From assembly GCA_038210595.1 (NCBI GenBank), contig JBBQWN010000003.1:1-64000 (forward strand): a stretch of 64,000 nt of DNA. The letters run 5' to 3'. Shown here piece by piece: positions 42,054 to 50,646 of the stretch (position 1 is its first letter; the number at the start of each line of letters is the position of its first letter). The notes beneath the pieces were generated by a model. The model made no database searches. It had not been told where the DNA came from and saw nothing but the letters and a program-made list of their open reading frames with translations. The translations under genes were made by a program, and so were the position numbers. The stretch is from Glacieibacterium sp038210595. GTDB taxonomy: Bacteria > Pseudomonadota > Alphaproteobacteria > Sphingomonadales > Sphingomonadaceae.

Positions 42054-42757
42054 GCGACGCGCGCCTCGTCCATTGCCGGCTCGGGATCGCGCAGCGCATA
42101 GCCGCGGCCCCACACCGTCTCGATGCAGCCGCTGGCACCCGTGCCCGCCTGCGACAGCTTCTTACGAAGCTTGCAGATGAACACGTCGATGATCTTCAGC
42201 TCGGGCTCGTCGCGGCCACCGTATAGGTGCGTCAGGAACATCTCCTTGGTCAGCGTCATCCCCTTCCGGAGCGACAGCATTTCCAGGATCGCATATTCCT
42301 TGCCGGTCAGGTGGACGCGGCGGCCGCTGACTTCCACGGTGCGGGCGGCGAGATCGATCGACATCGGCCCCGTCACCACCACCGAGCGGGCATGGCCCTT
42401 CGAACGGCGGACCAGCGCATGGACGCGGGCAAGCAGCTCGGCGCGCTGGAACGGCTTGGTGACATAGTCGTCGGCACCCAGCCCGAAGCCACTGACCTTG
42501 GCCTCCGTCTCTCCGTTACCGGTCAGGATGATGACCGGCGTCGCGATCCGCGCGACGCGAAGGCGCCGCAGCACCTCATAGCCGTGCAGGTCGGGAAGGG
42601 TCAGATCCAGCAGGATCGCGTCATAGTCGTAGACACGGGCGAGCTCGATACCGTCCTCGCCGCTTGCCGCGGTTTCGTGTTCGAGCCCGGCACCGCCGAG
42701 CATCAGTTCGATCGATCGGGACATGAGGCGGTCGTCTTCGATAATCAAAATACGCAT
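42050..42757 (-). CDS. ctrA: Cell-cycle response regulator CtrA
   Basis: OmpR-family master regulator of alphaproteobacterial cell cycle, division, motility and GTA genes; it binds TTAA-N7-TTAA. Its 235 residues comprise a receiver domain starting MRILIIEDD with phospho-acceptor D51 (LLDLTLPDLHGYE) and the conserved TGNGETEAKVSGFGLGADDYVTKPF segment (pieces ILTGNGE, GADDYVTKPF). The winged helix at about 125-225 contains LTGKEYAILEMLSLRKG and IDVFICKLRKKL. The C-terminus ends ARVA; a terminal Ala-rich end is used for ClpXP turnover in Caulobacter. The start at 42757 matches the family. Divergent arrangement with sciP is not used: both lie on the minus strand, sciP upstream. Confidence 0.96.
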   Translation of the reverse strand: MRILIIEDDRLMSRSIELMLGGAGLEHETAASGEDGIELARVYDYDAILLDLTLPDLHGYEVLRRLRVARIATPVIILTGNGETEAKVSGFGLGADDYVTKPFQRAELLARVHALVRRSKGHARSVVVTGPMSIDLAARTVEVSGRRVHLTGKEYAILEMLSLRKGMTLTKEMFLTHLYGGRDEPELKIIDVFICKLRKKLSQAGTGASGCIETVWGRGYALRDPEPAMDEARVA

Positions 42758-42802
42758 TGCTACCCCCGAACCCTGGGTTTCGTCGCAGCGTCCCTCCAAC
42801 GC

Positions 42803-42822
42803 CTGCGGTAACGTTACCGCAG
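42803..42822. promoter_or_regulatory. 20-bp perfect palindrome in the ctrA promoter region
   Basis: CTGCGGTAACGTTACCGCAG is a perfect palindrome 46-65 bp upstream of the ctrA ATG. A TTAA-containing stretch (GCAGTTAAGG) lies next to it. Its symmetry and position suit a dimeric repressor or activator of ctrA. It has no U-tract and is unlikely to be a terminator. Confidence 0.55.
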
Positions 42823-42896
42823 CCGCAGTTAAGGTTAGTTCGACGGGAGAGGCAAGCATTAACAGAACAAAGACTTTCGATAGTGGTATTTCGGCA

Positions 42897-43175
42897 CTAG
42901 TTCGTTACGGCTTCGAAAACGGGACGATAGATCTGGACGCGCGTGACGCGCAGGCCGGGCACCCCGGCGCAATCGACGGCGCGTTCCCACAAGGCCAGTT
43001 CCTCGTCACTGATCGAATAGCGCTGCCGCGCCTCCGCCCGTTCGAGCAGGCCGCCGCGAATTGCCGCCAGCACTTCGGCCTTGCGCCGCGCCACCCAGCG
43101 CTGGGTGTCGGGCGGCGGCAGGTCGGCAAGCGTGAGCGGGCCCAACGGTCCCGGTACGCTGATCACGTCGGACAT
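42897..43175 (-). CDS. sciP: CtrA inhibitor SciP (DUF1153 family)
   Basis: A small helix-turn-helix protein of 92 residues that binds CtrA and blocks its recruitment of RNA polymerase in G1 (known from Caulobacter). Signature: GPLGPLTLADLPPPDTQRWVARRKAEVLAAIRGGLL (pieces LTLADLPPPDT, RWVARRKAEV), then the recognition region YSISDEELALWERAVDCAG and a basic end with RVTRVQIYR. It sits 139 bp upstream of ctrA on the same strand, a compact CtrA-SciP control unit. A TTAACCAT half-site lies 69 bp before its start. Confidence 0.95.
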   Translation of the reverse strand: MSDVISVPGPLGPLTLADLPPPDTQRWVARRKAEVLAAIRGGLLERAEARQRYSISDEELALWERAVDCAGVPGLRVTRVQIYRPVFEAVTN

Positions 43176-43243
43176 CGAACGCCCCCTTTACGCAACACAC
43201 ACCAGGATGAACGGCAGCGGCGGCAAGCTTTTGCCGGTCGAGA

Positions 43244-43251
43244 ATGGTTAA
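43244..43251 (-). promoter_or_regulatory. CtrA half-site (TTAACCAT) between sciP and mnmA
   Basis: On the minus strand the bases read TTAACCAT, the classic CtrA half-site, 69 bp upstream of sciP. In Caulobacter CtrA activates sciP, so the same feedback may operate here. An 8-bp match alone is weak evidence; the partner half-site is not conserved. Confidence 0.4.
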
Positions 43252-43289
43252 GGCTTGACTGGCGCGCCGGCGCGCCCAAGTCGCGGAGT

Positions 43290-44375
43290 GTGAACCAGCC
43301 CGTCCTGCCGCCCGCCGGGGCCCGCGTCGTCGTCGCCATGTCGGGCGGCGTCGACAGCTCGGTCGTCGCGGCGCTGTGCGCGGAGGCCGGCTGCGAGACC
43401 ATCGGCGTGACGCTGCAGCTCTACGACAGCGGCGAAGTGGCACGGCCGGGCGCGTGCTGCGCCGGGGCCGACATCCGCGACGCTCGTGCGGTCGCAGCGA
43501 AGCTCGGCATCGCGCATTACGTGCTCGACTATGCCAGCGCCTTCCGGTCGAGCGTCATTGACGCCTTCGCCGACAGCTATGCGCGCGGCGAAACGCCGGT
43601 GCCGTGCGTGACCTGCAACCGCACGGTCAAGTTCCGCGACCTGCTCAGCGTCGCGAAGGATCTCGGTGCCGATTGCCTGGCGACGGGTCATTATGTCCGC
43701 CGCACCGATGGGCCGCAGCTGTGGCGCGGCATCGATCCGGGCAAGGACCAGAGCTATTTCATGTACGCGACGACGCGCGCGCAGCTCGATTACCTGCGCT
43801 TTCCCCTGGGCGGCCTGTCGAAGGCGGCGGTGCGCTGCCACGCGGCGCGGCTCGGCCTCGCGGTGGCGGCCAAGCCCGACAGCCAGGACATCTGCTTCGT
43901 CCCCGGCGGTGACTATGCCGGAGTGGTCGCGGCGCTGCGCCCCGAGGCGGTGCAGCCGGGCGAGATCGTCGACCTCGACGGTCGCGTGCTGGGCGAACAT
44001 GCCGGGCTGATCAACTTCACCGTCGGGCAGCGGCGCGGCATCGGCGTCGGGGGCACTGCGGAGCCGCTCTATGCCGTGCGGCTGGAGCCGGCGGCGCGGC
44101 GGCTGGTCGTCGGGCCGCGCCGCGCCCTGGCGGTGGCGGGGGTGAGTCTCGGCGACCTCAACTGGCTGGGCGACGGCGCGGCCGGGGGCGCGGTTACGGT
44201 CAAGGTCCGCTCGATGGCGCTGCCGGTGCCGGCGCGGCTGGCGGACGGGACGCTGACCTTCGCGGTCCCGGAGTACGGCGTTTCGCCAGGGCAGGCGGCG
44301 GTGTTCTACGCAGGCGACCGGGTGCTGGGCGGGGGGACGATCGTGAGCACCGAGGCCGCGATGCTGGCGGCGTGA
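43290..44375 (+). CDS. mnmA: tRNA-specific 2-thiouridylase MnmA
   Basis: Adds sulfur to U34 of tRNA Glu, Gln and Lys. Its 361 residues show the PP-loop AMSGGVDSSVVAA (about 17-28), catalytic Cys in PCVTCNRTVKF, the second Cys in DSQDICFVPGG, GKDQSYFMY and HAGLINFTVGQRRGIGV. The GTG at 43290 follows GCGGAG; an ATG at 43338 would cut into the PP-loop. It is divergent from sciP with a 114-bp shared region. Confidence 0.95.
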   Translation: MNQPVLPPAGARVVVAMSGGVDSSVVAALCAEAGCETIGVTLQLYDSGEVARPGACCAGADIRDARAVAAKLGIAHYVLDYASAFRSSVIDAFADSYARGETPVPCVTCNRTVKFRDLLSVAKDLGADCLATGHYVRRTDGPQLWRGIDPGKDQSYFMYATTRAQLDYLRFPLGGLSKAAVRCHAARLGLAVAAKPDSQDICFVPGGDYAGVVAALRPEAVQPGEIVDLDGRVLGEHAGLINFTVGQRRGIGVGGTAEPLYAVRLEPAARRLVVGPRRALAVAGVSLGDLNWLGDGAAGGAVTVKVRSMALPVPARLADGTLTFAVPEYGVSPGQAAVFYAGDRVLGGGTIVSTEAAMLAA

Positions 44376-44462
44376 GGCCGATGGCATTGTGAACGCGGAC
44401 GGCCATTGCACCGGTCGAAGCTTGGGGCTTAGCCGGGTCCGGAAAAATCGGGAGAGCGTGCC

Positions 44463-45872
44463 TTGCGACACATGCTGACAGTCCTCGCGCTGAGCGTCCC
44501 GGCAATTGTGCTTGCCCAGGCGGCCCCCGCGCCCGCGTTACCCGACACACCGGCAGGCCGCTTCGTGACGGTCTTCCTCAACGCTTTCAACTCCGCCGAT
44601 CCCAAGGAGCTTGAAAAGTACAACGCGTTGTACAGCCGGAAACGACCGCCGGAGGAGTGGATCAACCTGTACGAAACGACCGGACGGCTGACACCCGTGC
44701 GGGTCGAGTCGACGAGCCCCAACGAACTGACCGCGTTGCTGTCCGCCGGGCGTGGCGACTCGTTCTGGCTGGAGAAGGTGTCGATCGATCCTGCCGATCC
44801 GCTGAAGATTGTCGATGTCGGGCTGCAGCCGACCGACCGCCCGCCCGAATTCGCCATTCCGCGGGTTCCGTACGCCGAACTCAATCGACTGATGGCGGAG
44901 AAACTGGCGCGTGATGTTGCCGACGACCGCTTTGCCGGAACCATCATCGTCGAGCGTCATGGCAAGATCATCTATCAGTGCGCAACGGGAGTCGCCGATC
45001 GAGGGGCAAAGCTGCCGGTGACCATGGCCACCCGGTTCCGGATCGGTTCGGCGAACAAGATGTTCACCGCGGTCGGCGTGTTGCAATTGGTCGACAAGGG
45101 CAAGATTGTCCTCGACGCACCGGTCGGCACTTATCTCAAGACCTATCCCAACGCCGAATTCGCGCGGACCGTGACGATCCGCCAGCTGCTCAGCCATACT
45201 GGCGGAGCGGGCGACATCTTCAAGCCGGAATATGAAGCAAAGCGCCTCGCCGTGCGGACGCTCGCCGATTACGTGACGCTGTTTGGCGCCCGCGCACCGG
45301 ACAACAGCAAGGACGAGAAGAACAGCTATGCCAATTACGGCTTCGTGCTGCTCGGCCGGATCATCGAGGTCGTCAGCGGCATGGACTATTATACCTATGT
45401 GCAGGACCATGTTTTTGCCCCAGCGGGCATGACGGACACCGGCTCGCTGCCCGAAGAGGTGGCGGTGCCGCAGCGCTCGCGGGGCTACACCAAGGGCAAG
45501 GACGGCAAGCTCGTCGACAATGCCGACACCCTGCCGTACTGGGCGTCGTCGGCGGGTGGTGGCTATACCACGGCCGCCGACATGATCCGGTTCAGCACGG
45601 CGCTGCGATCGGGCAAGCTGCTGTCGAAGGCGCTCTTGGCCCAGTCGACGTTGCCGCAGCGGCCGGACGGCTGGTATGGGTTCGGCTTTTTCGTCGGGGG
45701 TAAAGGACCGACGCAAAACTGGGGTCATGGCGGCGGTGCGCCGGGCATGAACGCGGCGTTCCGCGTTTATCCGGCATTGGACGCCACAGTGGTGGCGCTC
45801 GCCAATCTCGACCCGGTCGCGGCCGACGACGAAGCCGACTTTTATTCGAACAGGATGGCGCTGGGCGAGTAG
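44463..45872 (+). CDS. Exported beta-lactamase-family serine hydrolase
   Basis: A 469-residue protein: signal peptide (MLTVLALSVPAIVLAQAAPAPA), an N-terminal all-alpha/beta region (30-150, DTPAGRFVTVFLNAFNSAD) seen in some esterase-like homologues, then the class C beta-lactamase fold. Catalytic motifs: SANK (SxxK) in RFRIGSANKMF, YANYG (YxN), and HGGG replacing KTG. It is probably an esterase or D-amino-acid peptidase rather than a resistance enzyme. The start is the TTG at 44463 (GGGAGAG 6 nt upstream) or the ATG at 44472. Monocistronic, with a sigma-54 promoter region after it. Confidence 0.87.
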   Translation: MRHMLTVLALSVPAIVLAQAAPAPALPDTPAGRFVTVFLNAFNSADPKELEKYNALYSRKRPPEEWINLYETTGRLTPVRVESTSPNELTALLSAGRGDSFWLEKVSIDPADPLKIVDVGLQPTDRPPEFAIPRVPYAELNRLMAEKLARDVADDRFAGTIIVERHGKIIYQCATGVADRGAKLPVTMATRFRIGSANKMFTAVGVLQLVDKGKIVLDAPVGTYLKTYPNAEFARTVTIRQLLSHTGGAGDIFKPEYEAKRLAVRTLADYVTLFGARAPDNSKDEKNSYANYGFVLLGRIIEVVSGMDYYTYVQDHVFAPAGMTDTGSLPEEVAVPQRSRGYTKGKDGKLVDNADTLPYWASSAGGGYTTAADMIRFSTALRSGKLLSKALLAQSTLPQRPDGWYGFGFFVGGKGPTQNWGHGGGAPGMNAAFRVYPALDATVVALANLDPVAADDEADFYSNRMALGE

Positions 45873-45981
45873 CACGCCGAACGCCGGCGCAGCTGTCAGT
45901 AATATGACACTGTCGGTGGCTTGACGCACGGCGGCGTCGCCTGAACGTCACATCGGGGCGCGGCGTCACGGTTGAACCGCT

Positions 45982-45997
45982 TGGCACGCTCCTTGCT
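45982..45997 (+). promoter_or_regulatory. Perfect sigma-54 promoter before the truncated activator gene
   Basis: TGGCACG-CTCC-TTGCT matches the consensus at every defined position. It lies 27 bp before the ATG at 46024. Two GTCAC elements and TTGAACCGC immediately upstream resemble the direct repeats at 36334-36402. The promoter seems intact although the gene it drives is truncated. Confidence 0.85.
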
Positions 45998-46023
45998 GAG
46001 TATCCCTTCGAAAGGGGTACGGC

Positions 46024-46437
46024 ATGGGCGAGGCGGACTTCATCGGGCGACTGGCGCGGAATGCGGCCTGCATCGTCGTGGGTCCGCGCGAGACGGCCCC
46101 GGAACTCCCGCACGTGCGGGTCATCGCGGCCGCCCGCTCGCGCATTCGCCCCGGCACCGGCCTGTGCCTCGCCCAGCTCGACGTCGCCCCTGCCGATGAA
46201 GCGTTTGCCGCTGCGCTGATCGGTGCGCTGGCTTTGCCCGAGGGTGCGCCGGCCGCCGCCGCGCCCGCCAGCCTCGCGCTCAACGCGCTCGCCGCCAAGG
46301 TCGGGCAGCGCGGCGCGACGGTGCTGATCCAGGGCCCGACCGGCACCGGCAAGGAAGGCCTGGCCCGGCTGATCCACCTAAGTTCCCCCCGCCGCGACAA
46401 TCCCCTGGTCGCGGTCAACTGCGCCGCGCTCGGCGAG
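46024..46437 (+). pseudogene. N-terminal half of a sigma-54 activator (truncated by rearrangement)
   Basis: The frame starts at an ATG 27 bp after a perfect sigma-54 promoter. It encodes an unusual N-terminal region of about 80 residues (MGEADFIGRLARNAACIVVG) and the beginning of a sigma-54 AAA+ domain: LALNALAAKVGQRGATVLIQGPTGTGKEGL (Walker A GPTGTGKE) and NPLVAVNCAAL. Homology then stops. The frame continues to 46794, but it only reads the antisense of the opposite gene, so the GAFTGA loop, Walker B and HTH are missing. Flagellar activators such as FlbD are possible parents. It is likely non-functional. Confidence 0.75.
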
Positions 46438-46737
46438 TTCGAACCGCCCGCGCCGCGCTTTGCCAGCGCCGGTGAACGCGCCCGCCTCGTGCCCGAAGAT
46501 CTCGCTTTCGATGAGTTCGGCGGGCACCGCGGCGCAGTTGATCGCGACGAACGGCCGGGCGGCGCGGGCCCCGCGCTGGTGCAGCAACCGGGCGACGACA
46601 TCCTTACCGCTCCCGGACGGGCCGGTGACGAGAACGGTTGCGCTGCTGCCGGCGACGCGATCGATCATCGTTCGGACCTTGGTCACGGCAGCGCTTGCGC
46701 CAATCAGTTCGGCCAGTTCGAAATCGTTGCGCTTCAT
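46378..46737 (-). pseudogene. N-terminal half of a second sigma-54 activator, facing the first
   Basis: Reading from the ATG at 46737 (MKRNDFELAELIG), the product begins directly with an AAA+ domain: MIDRVAGSSATVLVTGPSGSGKDVVARLLH (Walker A GPSGSGKD), FVAINCAAVPAELIESEIFGHE, the GAFTGA loop, and GRFELAE. The expected GGTLFLDE Walker B is absent; instead the frame runs antisense into the other gene and stops at 46378. Homology ends near 46430. There is no receiver domain, as in FleQ-less or FlbD-like activators. Non-functional as it stands. Confidence 0.75.
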
Positions 46738-46913
46738 TCCGGTGCCCCCCGGTGCCAGTGCAGCGCCGCGCCCTCCAGCGCCGCCGATATATAACCGTAA
46801 CAAGTTCTCCCCAGCTGTCTGTGGATAACCTCCGAAACGGTTTGTTTCCGTAACATTCGAGGCTAACTACTAGTCTGAATGAAACAAACGTTGCTAAGCT
46901 AAAGGAATTGTTA

Positions 46914-47741
46914 ATGGGGGTTGACGGTTTCATCGTCTTTGCCGGTGAAAACGATGCGCATTGGCATGCCCGACAATTTGCCAGCGAAGGTTTGATGACG
47001 CTGGCCGTGACGACAGGCGATGACCTGGCCCGAACCTTGGCCGACCGGTTCGACATCGCGCTGGTGGTTGTCGAGCTGCGTCTGGTCGACGCGACCTTGC
47101 TGGCGGCGTTGCAGGCAGCGGGCGCGCCGCGTGCCATCTTCATCGGTGCGAGCAGTGGCGACGGGATCACGCTCAACCCGAACGTCGTTGCCTATCTGGA
47201 GGCCGAGGCGCGTCCGGACGAGGTCCGCGCGGCGGTGCTCGCGGCGCTGCCGGAGGCGCAGGCGGTAGCGGTCGGCGATTTTTCGGACCGCGATGCGCAG
47301 CGCCTGAACTCGCTGGGCCGCGAGGTCGAGCGGATCGCCCGCGCGCTGTCGGATATTGCGACCACCAGCCAGAACCTCAGCGCGCCTGAGCTGGCCGTCG
47401 ATCCCGCCTATGTGCGCGCCATCATCCGCCGCCGCCGCGAGCGCGAGCGCTTCTTTCCGGCCGAGCTGTTCTCCGATCCGGCGTGGGACATGCTGCTCGA
47501 CCTGACCGCGGCGCGGCTGGAGCGGCGGCAGGTGTCGGTGTCGAGCCTGTGCATTGCGGCGGCGGTCCCGACGACGACGGCGCTACGCTGGATCCGCAAC
47601 CTCTGCGACCTCGGCCTGTTCGAACGCAACATCGATCCCGACGATATGCGGCGCGGCCTGATCAGCCTGAGCGACGCCACGGCGGACCGGATGCAGGCCT
47701 ATCTGTCGGTGGGACGGGCGGCAGGAACGGTCGGTATCTGA
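46914..47741 (+). CDS. Winged-helix DNA-binding protein with receiver-like N-terminus
   Basis: A 275-residue putative regulator. The N-terminal 115 residues alternate beta strands and helices (GVDGFIVFAGEND, FDIALVVVELRLVD), like a degenerate receiver without a clear phospho-Asp. A linker helix (LGREVERIARALSDI) leads to a C-terminal winged helix (RERFFPAELFSDPAWDMLLDL, VSVSSLCIAAAVPTTTALRWIRNL, DPDDMRRGLISLS) of a type common in sphingomonads. The start at 46914 has AAAGGA 8 nt upstream. It is divergent from the truncated activator at 46737 and its 3' end overlaps the convergent hydrolase gene by 43 bp. Confidence 0.82.
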   Translation: MGVDGFIVFAGENDAHWHARQFASEGLMTLAVTTGDDLARTLADRFDIALVVVELRLVDATLLAALQAAGAPRAIFIGASSGDGITLNPNVVAYLEAEARPDEVRAAVLAALPEAQAVAVGDFSDRDAQRLNSLGREVERIARALSDIATTSQNLSAPELAVDPAYVRAIIRRRRERERFFPAELFSDPAWDMLLDLTAARLERRQVSVSSLCIAAAVPTTTALRWIRNLCDLGLFERNIDPDDMRRGLISLSDATADRMQAYLSVGRAAGTVGI

Positions 47742-48694
47742 GCGAGCAGGGCCAGCACCGGCGTCAGCGACCGGTCGGGCGTCTCCTCCATCGGCACATG
47801 GCCGACGCCGCCGAGAATGGTGACGTGCGCGTTGGGCAGCGTCTTTGAGAACCAGCCGGCATTGTCGACCGGGATCAGGCGGTCGCGCTCGCCCCAGACG
47901 ATCGTGGCGGGGGCCGTGACGCGCGCGAGCGCGGCAGCGTCGACCTTGGTGTAAGGTTCGGAGAAGCGGTCGATGGTCGCGGTGCGGTTGCCGGGATAGC
48001 GTAGCAGTTCCCAGTAGCGGTCGACCATTGCCGGCGTGACCGTTTTCGGGTCGCCCACCGTCTGCTCGAGCGACTGCGCGATCAGGCTGCGCGGGGTGAT
48101 CATCTCGACGATATCGCGGATCACCGGGGTGCGCGCGATCCGGAAGCCGATCGGCAGTTTGGCGTCGTCGCCCTTGAACGGGGCCCCGGCGGCATCGACG
48201 AGGATAAGGCCGAGCGTCCGGTCCGGGTGCGCCGCGGCCCAGCCCGCCGCGACGCCGCCGCCCATCGAATTGCCGCCGATGATGAACCGGTCGAGGCGGA
48301 GACGGTCGGCAACGACGCTGACGACCTGTGCGAAGTCGGCGCCCGTGTAGGCCCGGCGCGGGCTCGGCCCGGTCAGGCCATGACCGGGTAAGTCGAGCGT
48401 GACCACCCGGTAGCCCCGCGCCGTCAGCCGCGCCGCCCAAGGCTCCCAGGTCTGCAGGGAGGCGTTGGAACCGTGGAGCAGCATCACCGGCAGGCCAGCC
48501 GGCGGGCCTTCGTCGCGGTAATGGACGCTGAGGCCCGGCTCGACGGTCATGAAGCGGGACGCTGCGGACGCATATTTCGCGCGCATCGCGGGCGCGTCGG
48601 TGTCGGGCACCCGGGCTGCGAACCACAGGCCCATCAGCACCAGGACGATCGCCGCCAGTACCCAGCGCCAGCGGCGCGGCTTGCGTGTCGTCAA
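47699..48694 (-). CDS. Membrane-anchored alpha/beta hydrolase
   Basis: A 331-residue alpha/beta-hydrolase with an N-terminal membrane anchor (RRWRWVLAAIVLVLMGLWFAA). Motifs: the oxyanion region LLHGSNASLQTW, nucleophile GGNSMGGG (Ser), acid in GERDRLIP, and catalytic His in GGVGHVPMEE. MhpC/haloperoxidase-like. The likely start is a TTG at 48694 overlapping the P450 stop; a longer frame to 48760 lies inside the P450 gene. Co-transcription with the P450 suggests action on its product, an ester or ring-cleavage intermediate (inference). Confidence 0.85.
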   Translation of the reverse strand: MTTRKPRRWRWVLAAIVLVLMGLWFAARVPDTDAPAMRAKYASAASRFMTVEPGLSVHYRDEGPPAGLPVMLLHGSNASLQTWEPWAARLTARGYRVVTLDLPGHGLTGPSPRRAYTGADFAQVVSVVADRLRLDRFIIGGNSMGGGVAAGWAAAHPDRTLGLILVDAAGAPFKGDDAKLPIGFRIARTPVIRDIVEMITPRSLIAQSLEQTVGDPKTVTPAMVDRYWELLRYPGNRTATIDRFSEPYTKVDAAALARVTAPATIVWGERDRLIPVDNAGWFSKTLPNAHVTILGGVGHVPMEETPDRSLTPVLALLAQIPTVPAARPTDR

Positions 48695-50070
48695 AGCGGC
48701 ACGATCCGCACCGGCAGGCCGTCCTTGGGCTTGGGAATCGGGAACATGCGGAAGTCGCACTCATAGCCCGGCGCCAGTTCGATGCGGTGGCTGGCCAGCA
48801 GCTCGAACAGGAAGGCCTTGGTCTGCATATAGGCGAAGTGCAGCCCGAGGCACATGTGGCCGCCGCCGCCGAACGGCACCCAGGCGTATTTGTGCCGGCC
48901 TTTTGAGTTCTCTGCCGAAAAGCGGGTCGGGTCGAAGGTCTCCGGATCCGGCCAGACATCGGGCAGGCGGTGCGTTACCATCGTGTTGATGCCGATGTGG
49001 CTGCCGGCGGGCACGACATGGTTCATGAAGGTGAACTCGCGCAGCGCCCGGCGCGGCATCGACGGGACCGGCGGGATCAGCCGCAGCGCTTCCTTGAACA
49101 CCCACTCGCACTGTTCGAGCTTGGCCAGCGTCTCGTACGTCAGCGCGCCGCCGGTCTCGGCCTTCACGGCCTTGATCTCGGCGCGGAGCCGGTCCTGCCA
49201 CTCCGGGTGGCGGCCGAGGAAATACACCGTCGAGGTCAACGACGAGGTCAGCGTGTCGTGCGCCGCCATCATCAGGAAGTTCATGTGGTCGATGATTTCC
49301 TGGTCGGTCAGCGCGACGCCGTTCTCGTCCTTCGCATTGACGATCTGGGTGAAGATGTCGTCGCCCTCGACGCCGCGCCGCTTGGGGATTTCGCGGGCGA
49401 AGAACTCGCACATATAGGCGCGGCCCTTCACGCCGCGGCGCATCTGGGTGAACGGCAGCGGCTTCCGGACGATGCCGGTCGCGGCCAGCACCATATCGAC
49501 GAAGGCGCGGTTGATCTTGTGCGCTTCCGGTCCCCATTCGACGCCGAGGAACGACACCGCGGCGAGGTCGAGCGTCAGCGCCTTGATCGCCGGGTAGAAC
49601 TTGAATTCGCCAAGCGCCGGCCAGCCGGCGATGCCGCGCGCGATGCCTTCGGTCAGCTTGCCGAGATAATTTCGCATCGGTTCCGGCTTGAACGCCACGC
49701 CGAGCGTCTTGCGGTGAACCCGATGCTGCTCGAAATCCATCAACATCAGGCCCTTGGGAAACACCTGGTCGAGCACCGGGCCCCAGCCGAGTTCGGACGA
49801 GAAGATCTTGTCCTTGTTGAACATCACCAGCTCGTTCGCTTCGGGGCCGATCATCGTCACGCCCCAGCCGCCGAAATCCTGACGCCGGAAGACGCGGCCA
49901 TAAGTCTCCACCATCCGGTTACTGTAGCCGAGCGGATCGGCGAGGAACTTCATGGTCCGCAACATGCTGACCTTCGCCGGTTGCATGCCGGGAATATGGG
50001 TCAGCTCGGCAAAACTCGGTTCCGGCAGGTTGGCGGGGATGAAGGCGGACGACGGGGTCGGGGCATTCAT
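48691..50070 (-). CDS. Cytochrome P450
   Basis: A 459-residue haem monooxygenase without a membrane anchor. Haem-binding loop FGGGGHMCLG with C407; K-helix EALR (327-330); I-helix AAHDT (269-273); the meander region RFSAENSKGRHKYAW is typical. The sequence looks closest to the CYP51/CYP120-like branch, which acts on sterols, retinoids or other hydrophobic ring compounds, but the substrate cannot be assigned. The ATG at 50070 follows a GAGGCGCTGCC leader. No ferredoxin or reductase gene is adjacent. It is divergent from the DUF3617 gene and coupled to the hydrolase. Confidence 0.92.
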   Translation of the reverse strand: MNAPTPSSAFIPANLPEPSFAELTHIPGMQPAKVSMLRTMKFLADPLGYSNRMVETYGRVFRRQDFGGWGVTMIGPEANELVMFNKDKIFSSELGWGPVLDQVFPKGLMLMDFEQHRVHRKTLGVAFKPEPMRNYLGKLTEGIARGIAGWPALGEFKFYPAIKALTLDLAAVSFLGVEWGPEAHKINRAFVDMVLAATGIVRKPLPFTQMRRGVKGRAYMCEFFAREIPKRRGVEGDDIFTQIVNAKDENGVALTDQEIIDHMNFLMMAAHDTLTSSLTSTVYFLGRHPEWQDRLRAEIKAVKAETGGALTYETLAKLEQCEWVFKEALRLIPPVPSMPRRALREFTFMNHVVPAGSHIGINTMVTHRLPDVWPDPETFDPTRFSAENSKGRHKYAWVPFGGGGHMCLGLHFAYMQTKAFLFELLASHRIELAPGYECDFRMFPIPKPKDGLPVRIVPL

Positions 50071-50204
50071 GGCAGCGCCTCTCAAAGTGCGGACTACCGA
50101 TACGCAACTTGGCTTTCGAGCGCAACTCGAATGTGGCTGTCGAAAAACGCCTATACAGGGTCGCGAAGGCTGCGCATGCGGCAGGCGGAGCAAGGGAGAC
50201 CGAT

Positions 50205-50645
50205 ATGAAAATTCTGGTTGCGGCGATCTTGGCGGCCCTTCCGTTGGCGGCAACGGCGCAGACGGTGCAGCCCGGTCAGTGGGACATTGCGATCACCACC
50301 GACAGCATGACGATGGCCGACATGCCGCCGGAGGTCGCCGCCGCGATGCGTGGCAAGACCATCCACGTGAAACACTGCATCACTCCGGCCGAAGCGGCAC
50401 GCGGCCCGCAGGCAATGCTCGGGGCTCAGAAGGAATGCGCCTTCACCAAATATACGGTGCTTGGCGGCCGGATGCATTCGGAGATGACCTGCAAGCAGCC
50501 CGGCGGCCTGATGAAATCGGTCAGCGACGGGACCTTCACTCCGACCGGCTTCACCGCCACCGGCAAGACCGTGCTGACCGGCAACGGCGCGATGACGATG
50601 AGCGCGACGACGGTCGGCAAGCGCACCGGAACCTGCGCGAAATAG
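50205..50645 (+). CDS. DUF3617 domain exported protein
   Basis: A 146-residue protein with a signal peptide (MKILVAAILAALPLAATA) and a DUF3617 domain: QPGQWDIAITTDSM, the Cys pair HCITPAEA and KECAFTKY, then MTCKQPGG and a last Cys (GTCAK). Four cysteines suggest two disulfides in the periplasm. DUF3617 proteins are common in sphingomonads and of unknown function. The start at 50205 has GGGAGA about 6 nt upstream. It is convergent with the acyl-CoA ligase. Confidence 0.88.
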   Translation: MKILVAAILAALPLAATAQTVQPGQWDIAITTDSMTMADMPPEVAAAMRGKTIHVKHCITPAEAARGPQAMLGAQKECAFTKYTVLGGRMHSEMTCKQPGGLMKSVSDGTFTPTGFTATGKTVLTGNGAMTMSATTVGKRTGTCAK

Positions 50646-50646
50646 C

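Noticed and set aside
44463..45872. Beta-lactamase resistance gene
   Set aside because: It has the SxxK/YxN fold, but HGGG replaces KTG and there is a long extra N-terminal domain; esterase or peptidase activity is more likely.
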